DNA of 64,000 nt, from assembly GCA_041480065.1 (NCBI GenBank), contig JBGOZF010000005.1, positions 1 to 64,000 on the forward strand, in the 5' to 3' direction. This stretch comes from Fen-999 sp041480065. Its GTDB lineage: Bacteria; Pseudomonadota; Gammaproteobacteria; Burkholderiales; Rhodocyclaceae. The notes beneath the pieces are model-generated. The model worked only from the letters and a program-made list of their open reading frames with translations. It was not told the DNA's origin and did not search any database. Both the position numbers and the translations under genes were made by a program. This document shows, in pieces, positions 34,344 to 42,364 of this stretch (within the stretch, counting starts at the first letter, position 1; every line of letters starts with the position of its first letter).

Positions 34344-35383
34344 TCCATCAGCTTGCGCGCCTCCGCGACGTCGCCGCGATAGGCTTCGAAGATGCCGCGC
34401 AGGGCATCCTCGAAAGTGACCTTCGGCGCCCAGTCGAGGTCGGCCATGGTATTGGTGATCTTCGGCACGCGATGCTGCGTGTCCTGGTAGCCCTTGCCGT
34501 AGTACTCGCCCGAGGTGGTCTCGAGGACCTTCACCTTGGCCACGCTCTCGGCATACTCGGGGTACTGTTTGGCGAGGTCGAGCATCAGCGTGGCGAGCTC
34601 GCGGATCGAATAGTTGTTCTTCGGGTTGCCGATGTTGTAGATCTTGCCGTCGGCGATGCCGTCCTTGTTGTCGATGATCTTCATCAGGGCGTCGATGCCG
34701 TCGCTGACGTAGGTGAAGGAGCGCTTCTGGGCGCCGCCGTCAACCAGCTTGATCGGCTCGCCGCGGACGATGTGGCCGAGGAACTGGGTGATGACGCGCG
34801 AACTGCCTTCCTTCGGCGTGTAGATGGAGTCGAGGCCGGGACCGATCCAGTTGAACGGGCGGAACAGCGTGTATTGGAGGCCTTCCTGCTGGCCGTAGGC
34901 GTGGATTACGCGGTCCATCATCTGCTTGGCGCAGGAGTAGATCCAGCGCGGCTTGTTGATGGGGCCGAGGATGAGTTCGGAGTTCTCGGGATCGAATTCC
35001 GGGTCGCGGCACATGCCATAGACCTCGGAGGTCGAGGGGAAGATCACGCGCTTCTTGTACTTCACCGCCTGGCGGATGATGGGCAGGTTGGCCTCGAAAT
35101 CGAGTTCGAAGACGCGCAGCGGCTCCTTGACGTAGGTGGCCGGCGTGGCGATGGCCACCAGCGGCAGGATGACGTCGCACTTCTTCACGTGGTACTCGAT
35201 CCACTCCTTGTTGATCATGATGTCACCCTCGAAGAAATGGAAGCGAGGGTTGGTCATCAGGTCGCCGACACGTTCGGACTGCATGTCCATGCCATACACC
35301 TCCCAGTCGGTGGTGTCGAGAATGCGCTGGGAGAGGTGGTGGCCGATGAAGCCGTTGACGCCGAGGATAAGGATGCGTTTCAT
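34340..35383 (-). CDS. arnA: UDP-glucuronic acid oxidative decarboxylase (ArnA C-terminal domain as a separate protein)
   Basis: 347 aa NAD-dependent short-chain dehydrogenase-type enzyme making UDP-4-keto-pentose from UDP-glucuronate. NAD site LGVNGFIGHHLSQRIL, then IATPATYVKEPL, catalytic STSEVYG and YSCAKQMMDRVIHAYG (Tyr-x-x-x-Lys), and FTYVSDGIDAL. It corresponds to the C-terminal half of enterobacterial ArnA; here the formyltransferase half is a distinct gene immediately upstream. Part of the minus-strand arn operon. Confidence 0.93.
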   Translation of the reverse strand: MKRILILGVNGFIGHHLSQRILDTTDWEVYGMDMQSERVGDLMTNPRFHFFEGDIMINKEWIEYHVKKCDVILPLVAIATPATYVKEPLRVFELDFEANLPIIRQAVKYKKRVIFPSTSEVYGMCRDPEFDPENSELILGPINKPRWIYSCAKQMMDRVIHAYGQQEGLQYTLFRPFNWIGPGLDSIYTPKEGSSRVITQFLGHIVRGEPIKLVDGGAQKRSFTYVSDGIDALMKIIDNKDGIADGKIYNIGNPKNNYSIRELATLMLDLAKQYPEYAESVAKVKVLETTSGEYYGKGYQDTQHRVPKITNTMADLDWAPKVTFEDALRGIFEAYRGDVAEARKLMD

Positions 35384-35390
35384 GTCGAGC

Positions 35391-36296
35391 TCATGTCAGG
35401 AAAATTGTGTCGGTACCGAGGATATCGGCAGTGAGGGGCACGCCGTCGAGTTCGACGGCCAGCAAGCGTAACACGCCGCCGTCGCCGCAACTCGCGTACA
35501 ACGCACCGGCGGCGGCGAACAAGGCCGGCGGGCTGGCCGCGTGGTCGGGCACTACCATCGTGTGCAGGATCCGCAGCCGGCCCTTCGCCGTCTCGGCAAA
35601 GGCGCCGGGGTAGGGTGGCGCCACCGCCCGCACCAGGTTGTGGATCTCGATAGCCGGCCGCAGCCAGTCGATATGGCCGTCTTCGGGCTTGCGGCCACCG
35701 AAGTAGGCGCCGCGCGACAGGTCCTGCGGCGTGTGCGGCGCCGTGCCCTCGATCAACGAAGGCAGGATGCGGTCAAGGCAGATTTCAGCGGCCAGCGTCA
35801 CCTTGTCGAAGACCTCTTTCGCGGTGTCATCCGGCAGTATGGGCACCGCCTGTTGGGCGACGATGTCGCCGGCGTCCGCCTTCTCGACCATGCGGTGCAG
35901 GGTGGCGCCCGTCTCGCGCTCGCCGTGCAATACCGCCCAGTTCACCGGCACGCGGCCCCGGTACCTGGGCAGCAGCGAGCCGTGCATGTTGTAGGCGCCG
36001 CGCGTTGCGGTCGCCAGCAGCGGCGCCTTCAGCATCTGGCGGTAGTAGAAGGAGAACAGGAAGTCCGGTTTCAGGGCGGCGACCTCGGCCAAGATCTCGT
36101 CGGCATTGGGATCGTCCGGCGTGATGACCGGGATGTCGTACCGGGCTGCGGTTTCGGCGACGCTGTCGAACCAGATTTCCTCGTTCGGGTTGTCGCGGTG
36201 GGTCACCACCAGCGCCACGTCGACGCCGTGGGCGAGCAGCACCTTCAGGCAGCGCACGCCGACGTTGTGATAGGCAAAAACGACCGCGCGCGTCAT
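35391..36296 (-). CDS. UDP-Ara4N formyltransferase (ArnA N-terminal domain as a separate protein)
   Basis: 301 aa. Transfers a formyl group from 10-formyl-tetrahydrofolate to UDP-Ara4N. Methionyl-tRNA formyltransferase-like fold: FAYHNVGVRCLKVLLAHGVD, FSFYYRQMLKAPLL, the catalytic YNMHGSLLPRYRGRVPVNWA (Asn-x-His), and TLHRMVEKADAGDIV with the catalytic Asp. It equals the first half of ArnA. Start ATG 36296 overlaps the arnC stop; 7 bp separate it from the dehydrogenase gene. Confidence 0.92.
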   Translation of the reverse strand: MTRAVVFAYHNVGVRCLKVLLAHGVDVALVVTHRDNPNEEIWFDSVAETAARYDIPVITPDDPNADEILAEVAALKPDFLFSFYYRQMLKAPLLATATRGAYNMHGSLLPRYRGRVPVNWAVLHGERETGATLHRMVEKADAGDIVAQQAVPILPDDTAKEVFDKVTLAAEICLDRILPSLIEGTAPHTPQDLSRGAYFGGRKPEDGHIDWLRPAIEIHNLVRAVAPPYPGAFAETAKGRLRILHTMVVPDHAASPPALFAAAGALYASCGDGGVLRLLAVELDGVPLTADILGTDTIFLT

Positions 36297-37297
36297 TCCG
36301 GCCGGTCCGCGGCGGCCACCAGCCTGTCGTCGCACTTGTCCACGATCTCGGTCGGCACCGGCACGACGGGCTCGAGAATGGCGCCGATCAGGTAGCGCGG
36401 CCGGTGGCGCACCTGCTGGTAGATGCGGCCGATGTATTCGCCGAGCAGGCCGACCCCGAACAGCGTGATGCCGATGAGGAAGAAGGCGATGCCGAACAGG
36501 GTGAACAGTCCTTCTGCTTCCGGGCCGACGATCAGGCGGCGGATGCCCAGGAAGACGACAAAGACGGCGGAGATCAGCGAAATGGCGATGCCGGCCATCG
36601 AGAACAATTGCAACGGCACCACCGAAAAAGCGGTCATGAGGTCGAAATTGAGCCGGATCAGGCTGTAGAGCGAGTACTTGGATTCGCCGGCGTGGCGCTC
36701 TTCGTGCGCGACTTCGACTTCGGTCGGTTTCTCGGCGAAGCCGTAGGCGAGTGCCGGAATGAAGGTATTGACCTCTTGGCAGGCGTTGATGGCGACCACC
36801 ACCGAGCGCGAGTAGGCACGCAGCATGCAGCCCTGGTCGGTCATCTTGATGCGGGTGATGCGTTCGCGCAGGCCGTTCATGGCCTTGGAGGCCCAGCGGC
36901 GGAAGACGCTGTCCCGGCGGCTCAAGCGGATCGAGCCGACACAGTCGTAGCCTTCCTTGATCTTGGCGACCAGTTTGCCGATCTCTTCGGGCGGATTCTG
37001 CAAGTCGGCATCGAGGGTGACGACGATGTCGCCGCGGCAGTGCTCGAAGCCGGCCATGATCGCCATGTGCTGGCCGGCATTCGCGGCCAGCAGAATGACG
37101 CGCGTGACCTCGCGCCGCTTCTCCCACTGCCGGCGCAGCAGTGCGGCGGAGCGGTCGCGGCTGCCGTCGTTGATGAAGACGACTTCGTAGCTGACGCCGA
37201 GGGCGTCCAGGGCCGGATAGAGGCGATCGAACATGGCCGGCAGACCGGCCTCCTCGTTGTACACGGGGATGATGACGGAGAGTTCGCAGGAGGTCAT
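36293..37297 (-). CDS. arnC: Undecaprenyl-phosphate Ara4FN transferase ArnC
   Basis: 334 aa GT2 glycosyltransferase that loads formylated Ara4N onto undecaprenyl phosphate. LSVIIPVYNEEAGLPAMFDR, ILLAANAGQHMAIMAGFEH, VTLDADLQNPPEEIGKLV (DxD region) and two C-terminal membrane helices (FSVVPLQLFSMAGIAISLIS; LFTLFGIAFFLIGITLFGVG) are as in the family. Overlaps both neighbours by 4 bp. Confidence 0.94.
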   Translation of the reverse strand: MTSCELSVIIPVYNEEAGLPAMFDRLYPALDALGVSYEVVFINDGSRDRSAALLRRQWEKRREVTRVILLAANAGQHMAIMAGFEHCRGDIVVTLDADLQNPPEEIGKLVAKIKEGYDCVGSIRLSRRDSVFRRWASKAMNGLRERITRIKMTDQGCMLRAYSRSVVVAINACQEVNTFIPALAYGFAEKPTEVEVAHEERHAGESKYSLYSLIRLNFDLMTAFSVVPLQLFSMAGIAISLISAVFVVFLGIRRLIVGPEAEGLFTLFGIAFFLIGITLFGVGLLGEYIGRIYQQVRHRPRYLIGAILEPVVPVPTEIVDKCDDRLVAAADRPE

Positions 37298-38436
37298 CGG
37301 TCGGTCTTCTTCAAAACGGTGGCGAGCGCCTGGCAGACGCGATCGACGTCCTCGTCGCGCATGGCCGGAAACAGCGGCAGTGTAACGGTTTGGCGGCCGA
37401 TGCGCTCGGCATGGGGGTAGTTGCCCGCCCGCCCGCCCATCTTCCGGTACAGGCTGAAAAGATGCAGCGCCGGGTAATGGACGCCGACGCCGATGCCCAG
37501 TTCCTTCATCGCGGCGATGAAGGCGCCGCGGTCGGTGTCCTCATTGTCGTTATCGGGCAGCAATACCTGGAACATGTGCCAGTTGCAGTTCTCGAAGTCG
37601 GCGAGCGGCAGTTCGAGGCCGAGGCGGCGGTCGATCCGGTCGAAGTAGCGGCGTGCCAGGTCGCGGCGCCGCTGCGTGAAAGCGGCGAGATGCGGCAATT
37701 GGCCGAGGCCGATGGCGGCGGCGATATCGGTCAGGTTCCACTTGCCGCCGAGCACGTCGACATCCATGCCGCCGTCCGGAAAGCGTTTCACCCCTTGCAG
37801 GCGCAGGCGCTCGCACAGTGCCGGGTCGATGTCGTCGGGCAGCACCAGGGCGCCGCCCTCGCCGGTGGTGAGGTTCTTGTTGGCGTGGAAGCTGAAGGAC
37901 ACGAAATCGCTGAAGTTGCCAAATGAGGAGCCGACAGGCTTGCCCCGCCACGAGGCGCCGAAGGACTGGGCGGCGTCTTCGACGACGCGCAGCTTGTGGC
38001 GGCCGGCGATGGCGTAGAGCCGGTCACGGTCCACCGGCAGGCCGGCGAGATCGACCGGGATGATGGCGCGCGTCGCCGGGGTGATCGCGGCTTCGAGGCG
38101 ATCGAGGTCGATGTTGCGCGTGGTCGGTTCGACATCGACCAGCACCGGCTTGGCGCCGACTTCGAGGATCACGTTGGCGGTGGCGACCCAGGTCAGCGGC
38201 GTTGTGACGACCTCGTCGCCGGCGCCGACGCCGGCGAGCCGCAGGGCGACCTCCAGCGTCGCCGTGCCCGAGTTGAAGGCGCGGACCGTGCGGCCGCCGC
38301 AATACTCCGACAGCGCGGCTTCGAATGCCTGCACCTTCGGGCCACTGGTGATCCAGCCCGAGCGCAGCACGTCCGCAACCGCGGCGATCGTTGCTTCGTC
38401 GATGCTCGGCCGGGTGAAGGGCAAAAAGGCCGTCAT
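37294..38436 (-). CDS. arnB: UDP-4-amino-4-deoxy-L-arabinose aminotransferase ArnB
   Basis: 380 aa PLP enzyme converting UDP-4-keto-arabinose to UDP-Ara4N with glutamate. LPFTRPSIDEATIAAVADVL, FNSGTATLEVAL, VTTPLTWVATANVI, VEDAAQSFGASWRGKPVGS, and SFHANKNLTTGEGGALVL with the Schiff-base Lys. Normal length. Stop overlaps arnC start. Confidence 0.95.
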   Translation of the reverse strand: MTAFLPFTRPSIDEATIAAVADVLRSGWITSGPKVQAFEAALSEYCGGRTVRAFNSGTATLEVALRLAGVGAGDEVVTTPLTWVATANVILEVGAKPVLVDVEPTTRNIDLDRLEAAITPATRAIIPVDLAGLPVDRDRLYAIAGRHKLRVVEDAAQSFGASWRGKPVGSSFGNFSDFVSFSFHANKNLTTGEGGALVLPDDIDPALCERLRLQGVKRFPDGGMDVDVLGGKWNLTDIAAAIGLGQLPHLAAFTQRRRDLARRYFDRIDRRLGLELPLADFENCNWHMFQVLLPDNDNEDTDRGAFIAAMKELGIGVGVHYPALHLFSLYRKMGGRAGNYPHAERIGRQTVTLPLFPAMRDEDVDRVCQALATVLKKTDR

Positions 38437-38804
38437 GAGCGGGCCACCAGCCAGACGCCGATGATGATGAAACCGATGCCGAGCAGCTTCTGGCCGGCCA
38501 GGGCCTCGCCGAACCAGAAGTAGGCGACGATGGCATTGACGACGTAGCCGATCGACAGCATCGGATAGGCAACGCTGACGGGAACGCGCGACAAGGCCAT
38601 GATCCAGACCACGACGCTGATCACGTAACAGCCCAGGCCACCGAGGATGTGCGGTTCGAATGCCAGTTTCATGCCCACCGGCAGCAGGTTGTCGAGATGG
38701 AATTCGAAATGGCCGACCGCGTTGGTGCCGGCCTTGAGCAACAACTGGGCGGCGGCGTTGAGCAGCACGCCGGTGAGCACGAGGGCGAAGCTGACGGCGG
38801 TCAT
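38433..38804 (-). CDS. ArnE/ArnF-like small four-helix membrane protein (putative Und-P-Ara4N flippase)
   Basis: 123 aa, EmrE/DMT fold with four membrane helices: SFALVLTGVLLNAAAQLLLK, LGGLGCYVISVVVWIMAL, VAYPMLSIGYVVNAIVAYFW and LLGIGFIIIGVWLVAR. By operon position between arnT and arnB it should move undecaprenyl-phosphate-Ara4N to the periplasmic face. Enterobacteria use an ArnE/ArnF pair; only one subunit gene is here, so it may work as a homodimer. Confidence 0.85.
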   Translation of the reverse strand: MTAVSFALVLTGVLLNAAAQLLLKAGTNAVGHFEFHLDNLLPVGMKLAFEPHILGGLGCYVISVVVWIMALSRVPVSVAYPMLSIGYVVNAIVAYFWFGEALAGQKLLGIGFIIIGVWLVARS

Positions 38805-40543
38805 GGTCCGGCTCTTCCGCCGGGCCGCCCCAAGGAAGAGCCAGTCAGCGGCATGGACGCCGCGCCTTCTGCGGCGGAACCACCGTCACCCCTGCCCTCA
38901 GGGCGGGGGTTGGGGGGTGGGGGCGATTTGCGGACGATTACCCGACGGGTATCGCGGGCGACGACGGTCATCGGCAACCCCTCCTTCTGCAGGCTGTCGA
39001 ACTGAGCGTGGTCCATGATGGCAAATGCATCGGCAGCGGCCTTCCAGCGTTTCTTGAACTCATCCAGCGATGGTACCGATTTCTGTGGTTCCTGCGTCAG
39101 ACCGAAGCCGAGCTCATCGCGATAGTCGACCAGGGTGACGGTTCGCTCCAGGTAATAAGGCAGGGTTTGCTCGTACATGCGCACGCTGTAGAAGGGCACC
39201 CCGGGCGTCAGCAGCGGTTTGACCTGGCCGGCGACCTGGTAGGCGGAATTCGACGGGCTCAGGGTCTCCACGCCCAACAATGCTCCCATGCCGGCAAGGA
39301 AGCCGGTGACCGAGAGCGTCAGCGCGGCGCCCATGGTCCGGTTGCGCCAAGCCAGGACCATCGCGGCCAGGGTGCCGGCAAGCCAGAGGGCTGCGGCGGC
39401 CGCGAGCCAGCGGCCATAGGCAGCCATCATGGCGGCGGGCGTCGCCTCGCTCGCGAACTCGGTGACGCGAGTGCTCAGGATCAGCGCGACCAAGGCCGTT
39501 GCGGCGACGGCGCCCAGATGGGTCAGCAGCGTCTTGCGGCTCAGGCGTGGCAGAGCATCTCCCAGTAGAAGCGCCGCGGCGGGAAACAGGGGCAGGATGT
39601 AGGAAGGCAGCTTCGAACTCGAGACGCTGAAGAAGGCGAACACCAGCAGGCACCAGAGCATCAGGAAGCGGCGCGGCTGGAACACGCCATCGGCATAGCG
39701 CCGCCATGCCGCGCCGACCGACTGGAGTGCCAGGCTCGTCCAGGGCAGGAGGCCCATGGCCAGGATGGGGATGAAGTACCAGGCCGGCTGGTAGCGGCCA
39801 TGCACCTTGGTCAGGAAGCGTTCGAAGTGTTCGTGGATGAAGAAGAAGCGGGCGAACTCCGGGTTGACGATGGACGCGGCGATGAACCAGGGGGCCGCGA
39901 TGGCCAGGAACAGCGGCAGGCCGCGCGCGAGTTCCAGGCGTCGCCAGGGCGAGAAGTCGCGGAAGACCAGCGAGTAGAGCACCAGGGTGGCGCCGGTCAG
40001 CACCAGGGCGACGATACCTTTGGAGAGTACCGCCAAAGCCAGCGCCGCCCAGGCGATCAGCATCCACCGGCGCGCCTGCGGCTCTTCGCGCTGGGCGAGC
40101 AGGAAGCCGCAGACGGCGACCTCCAGGAAAAACGACAGCCCCATGTCGAGCGTGTTGATGTGCCCGATCATCAGGTACAGCAGGCTGCTGGCCAGGGTGG
40201 TTGCGGCCAATAACCCCGCACTGGGGCCGAATAGTCGTCGGCCGGCGAACCAGGCCAACAGGATGCCGAGGAAGCCTGTCAGGCCCGGCCACAGCCGCGC
40301 CGTGCCGTCGCTCTGGCCCAGCAGCGTAAAGGCGGTCGCGGTGGCCCAGTACTGCAACGGTGGCTTCTCGAAGTACTTGATGCCGTTCAGTCGCGGCGTC
40401 AGCCAGTCGCCCGTGGCGACCATCTCGCGCGGGATCTCGGCATAGCGGCCCTCGTCGGGCTTGATGAGCTTGCGGTATTCGAGACTGCCGAACCAGACGA
40501 GCACGAACAGGGTGATCAGCAACCAGGCTTGGCGTCGTGTCAT
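38801..40543 (-). CDS. arnT: Lipid A Ara4N transferase ArnT
   Basis: 580 aa GT83 integral membrane enzyme transferring L-Ara4N from undecaprenyl phosphate to lipid A phosphates, lowering negative charge and giving polymyxin/cationic peptide resistance. GSLEYRKLIKPDEGRYAEIP contains the catalytic-region Asp-Glu; YFEKPPLQYWATATAFTLLG follows, with a dozen membrane helices. The last about 35 residues (PPPNPRPEGRGDGGSAAEGA...) are encoded by a GC-rich intergenic-type repeat and are probably a read-in extension. First gene of the arn operon; no PhoP- or PmrA-type box was recognised. Confidence 0.93.
   Translation of the reverse strand: MTRRQAWLLITLFVLVWFGSLEYRKLIKPDEGRYAEIPREMVATGDWLTPRLNGIKYFEKPPLQYWATATAFTLLGQSDGTARLWPGLTGFLGILLAWFAGRRLFGPSAGLLAATTLASSLLYLMIGHINTLDMGLSFFLEVAVCGFLLAQREEPQARRWMLIAWAALALAVLSKGIVALVLTGATLVLYSLVFRDFSPWRRLELARGLPLFLAIAAPWFIAASIVNPEFARFFFIHEHFERFLTKVHGRYQPAWYFIPILAMGLLPWTSLALQSVGAAWRRYADGVFQPRRFLMLWCLLVFAFFSVSSSKLPSYILPLFPAAALLLGDALPRLSRKTLLTHLGAVAATALVALILSTRVTEFASEATPAAMMAAYGRWLAAAAALWLAGTLAAMVLAWRNRTMGAALTLSVTGFLAGMGALLGVETLSPSNSAYQVAGQVKPLLTPGVPFYSVRMYEQTLPYYLERTVTLVDYRDELGFGLTQEPQKSVPSLDEFKKRWKAAADAFAIMDHAQFDSLQKEGLPMTVVARDTRRVIVRKSPPPPNPRPEGRGDGGSAAEGAASMPLTGSSLGRPGGRAGP
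38885..38930. repeat. GC-rich repeat-like stretch inside the arnT 3' end
   Basis: CACCCCTGCCCTCAGGGCGG followed by a run of GGGGTTGGGGGGTGGGGGCG looks like the dispersed GC-rich extragenic repeat seen in many proteobacteria, here read through by arnT. Only one copy is in the window, so the assignment rests on its look. Confidence 0.35.
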
Positions 40544-40547
40544 CTGG

Positions 40548-40919
40548 CTATTCGACGATCAGGGCGGCGACGACGGCGCGGCCCTCAGCCACGACGATAT
40601 TGTAGGTGCGGCAGGCGGCGGCCGTGTCCATGATCTCGACGCCGATGCGGGCCTCGATCAAGGAACGCAGCAGTTGCGGCTGCGGAAAGCGCTGGCGGTT
40701 GCCGGTGCCGAGCAGCAGCACGTCGCAGGCATGGACGGCGAGTGCGCTGAGATGGGCCTCGCCGAGCGCGTCGAAGGTGTCGGGGCCCCAGTCGGCATCG
40801 ATCGCGGTCGGCGTGATCAGCAGGCTGCGCTGATAGCGCCGGCCATCGATTTCCACCCAGCCCGGGCCGTGTGCGGCGATGATGTGTTGGCCGCTGCTGG
40901 GGTTGGCTTGAAGCTTCAT
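40548..40919 (-). CDS. Mth938-like (DUF498) domain protein
   Basis: 123 aa, typical for the Mth938/DUF498 fold: ITPTAIDADWGPDTFDAL, the central VLLLGTGNRQRFPQPQLLR and GVEIMDTAAACRTYNIVVAE then GRAVVAALI. The human relative takes part in complex I assembly; bacterial roles are unclear. It lies 4 bp before arnT, so it may lead the arn transcript. Confidence 0.85.
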   Translation of the reverse strand: MKLQANPSSGQHIIAAHGPGWVEIDGRRYQRSLLITPTAIDADWGPDTFDALGEAHLSALAVHACDVLLLGTGNRQRFPQPQLLRSLIEARIGVEIMDTAAACRTYNIVVAEGRAVVAALIVE

Positions 40920-41030
40920 GTCGGGTTGTGGAGGGATATTCCGGGCCGCGTGGATTGCGGCTCTGCAGGGGGTTCGGTAGGATTATAACTTTTCCCAGGG
41001 GCGGCCGGCCGGCCGCGAACGGTAACCGCC

Positions 41031-42257
41031 ATGCAGCCCGTACTGAAATCGACCAAGCTCGCCAACGTCTGTTATGACATCCGCGGCCCGGTGCTCGACC
41101 GCGCCAAGCAGATGGAGGAAGAAGGCCACAAGATCATCAAGCTCAACATCGGCAACCTTGCCTCCTTCGGCTTCGACGCACCCGAAGAGATCCAGCAGGA
41201 CATGATCCGCAACCTGCCCAACGCGGCCGGCTATACCGATTCCAAGGGCATTTTCTCCGGCCGCAAGGCGGTCATGCACTACACGCAGGAGAAGCAGATC
41301 AAGGGCGTCACGCTGGAGGACATCTACCTCGGCAACGGCGTTTCCGAGCTGATCGTCATGGCCATGAACGCCCTGCTCGACGGCGGCGACGAGGTTCTGG
41401 TGCCGGCACCGGACTACCCCCTTTGGACGGCCGCGGTGAGCCTGTCGGGTGGCACGCCGGTGCATTACCTGTGCGACGAGGCGAACGACTGGCAGCCGGA
41501 CCTCGCGGATATCGAGGCCAAGATCACGGCCAATACCCGCGCCATCGTCATCATCAACCCCAACAATCCCACCGGGGCGCTGTATCCGCCCGACGTGCTG
41601 CTGAAGATCGTCGCCCTGGCGCGGCACCATGGCCTGATCATCTATGCCGACGAGGTCTACGACAAGGTGCTCTACGACGGCAATACGCATACCTCGATCG
41701 CCTCGCTGTCGGAGGATGTGCTGACCATCACCTTCAACGGCCTGTCGAAGAACTACCGCTGCTGCGGCTATCGCGCCGGCTGGATGGTGGTGTCGGGCGA
41801 CAAGAAGGTCGCGACGGACTACATCGAAGGCCTCAACATGCTGGCCTCGATGCGCCTGTGCGCCAACGTGCCTGGCCAGTACGCGATCCAGACGGCCTTG
41901 GGCGGCTACCAGAGCATCAACGATCTGGTCGCGCCCGGCGGTCGCATGCGCCGGCAGCGGGATCTCGCCCACGAACTGATCACCGCGATTCCGGGCGTCA
42001 GTTGCGTCAAGCCCAAGGCGACGCTCTACATGTTTCCGCGCCTCGACCCGGCGATCTACCCGATCGAGGACGATCAGGCATTCATCCTGGAGCTTCTGGA
42101 GGAAGAGCGGGTGCTGCTGGTCCAGGGCACCGGCTTCAACTGGCCCAATCCGGACCACTTCCGGCTGGTGTTCCTGCCCCACGAAGACGACCTGCGCGAG
42201 TCCCTCGGCCGCGTCGCCCGTTTCCTCGAGCACTATCGGAAACGTCACGGCAACTAG
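41031..42257 (+). CDS. alaA: Alanine-forming PLP aminotransferase (AlaA type)
   Basis: 408 aa fold-type I aminotransferase producing alanine from pyruvate and glutamate. KLANVCYDIRGPVLDRAKQM, LNIGNLASFGF, YLGNGVSELIVMAMNALLDG, INPNNPTGALY, IYADEVYDKVLYDG, FNGLSKNYRCCGYRAGW (Schiff-base Lys) and HFRLVFLPHEDDL all fit AlaA. ATG 41031 is used. It precedes hom and thrC on the same strand, separated by a repeat. Confidence 0.92.
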   Translation: MQPVLKSTKLANVCYDIRGPVLDRAKQMEEEGHKIIKLNIGNLASFGFDAPEEIQQDMIRNLPNAAGYTDSKGIFSGRKAVMHYTQEKQIKGVTLEDIYLGNGVSELIVMAMNALLDGGDEVLVPAPDYPLWTAAVSLSGGTPVHYLCDEANDWQPDLADIEAKITANTRAIVIINPNNPTGALYPPDVLLKIVALARHHGLIIYADEVYDKVLYDGNTHTSIASLSEDVLTITFNGLSKNYRCCGYRAGWMVVSGDKKVATDYIEGLNMLASMRLCANVPGQYAIQTALGGYQSINDLVAPGGRMRRQRDLAHELITAIPGVSCVKPKATLYMFPRLDPAIYPIEDDQAFILELLEEERVLLVQGTGFNWPNPDHFRLVFLPHEDDLRESLGRVARFLEHYRKRHGN

Positions 42258-42263
42258 AAGTTC

Positions 42264-42338
42264 TCACCGCAGAGGACGCAGAGGAAACCATACAATCGCT
42301 CTTGCATTTCTCTGCGTCCTCTGCGCACTCTGCGGTGA
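42264..42338. repeat. Inverted 'CCGCAGAGGACGCAGAG' repeat between alaA and hom
   Basis: TCACCGCAGAGGACGCAGAG at 42264-42283 is answered in reverse by CTCTGCGTCCTCTGC and CACTCTGCGGTGA (to 42338). This kind of CGCAGAG-rich imperfect inverted repeat is scattered between genes in many proteobacteria. It can form a long hairpin and might attenuate readthrough into hom. Confidence 0.7.
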
Positions 42339-42364
42339 ATGATCTTTCTCGGAACACGCTCATC

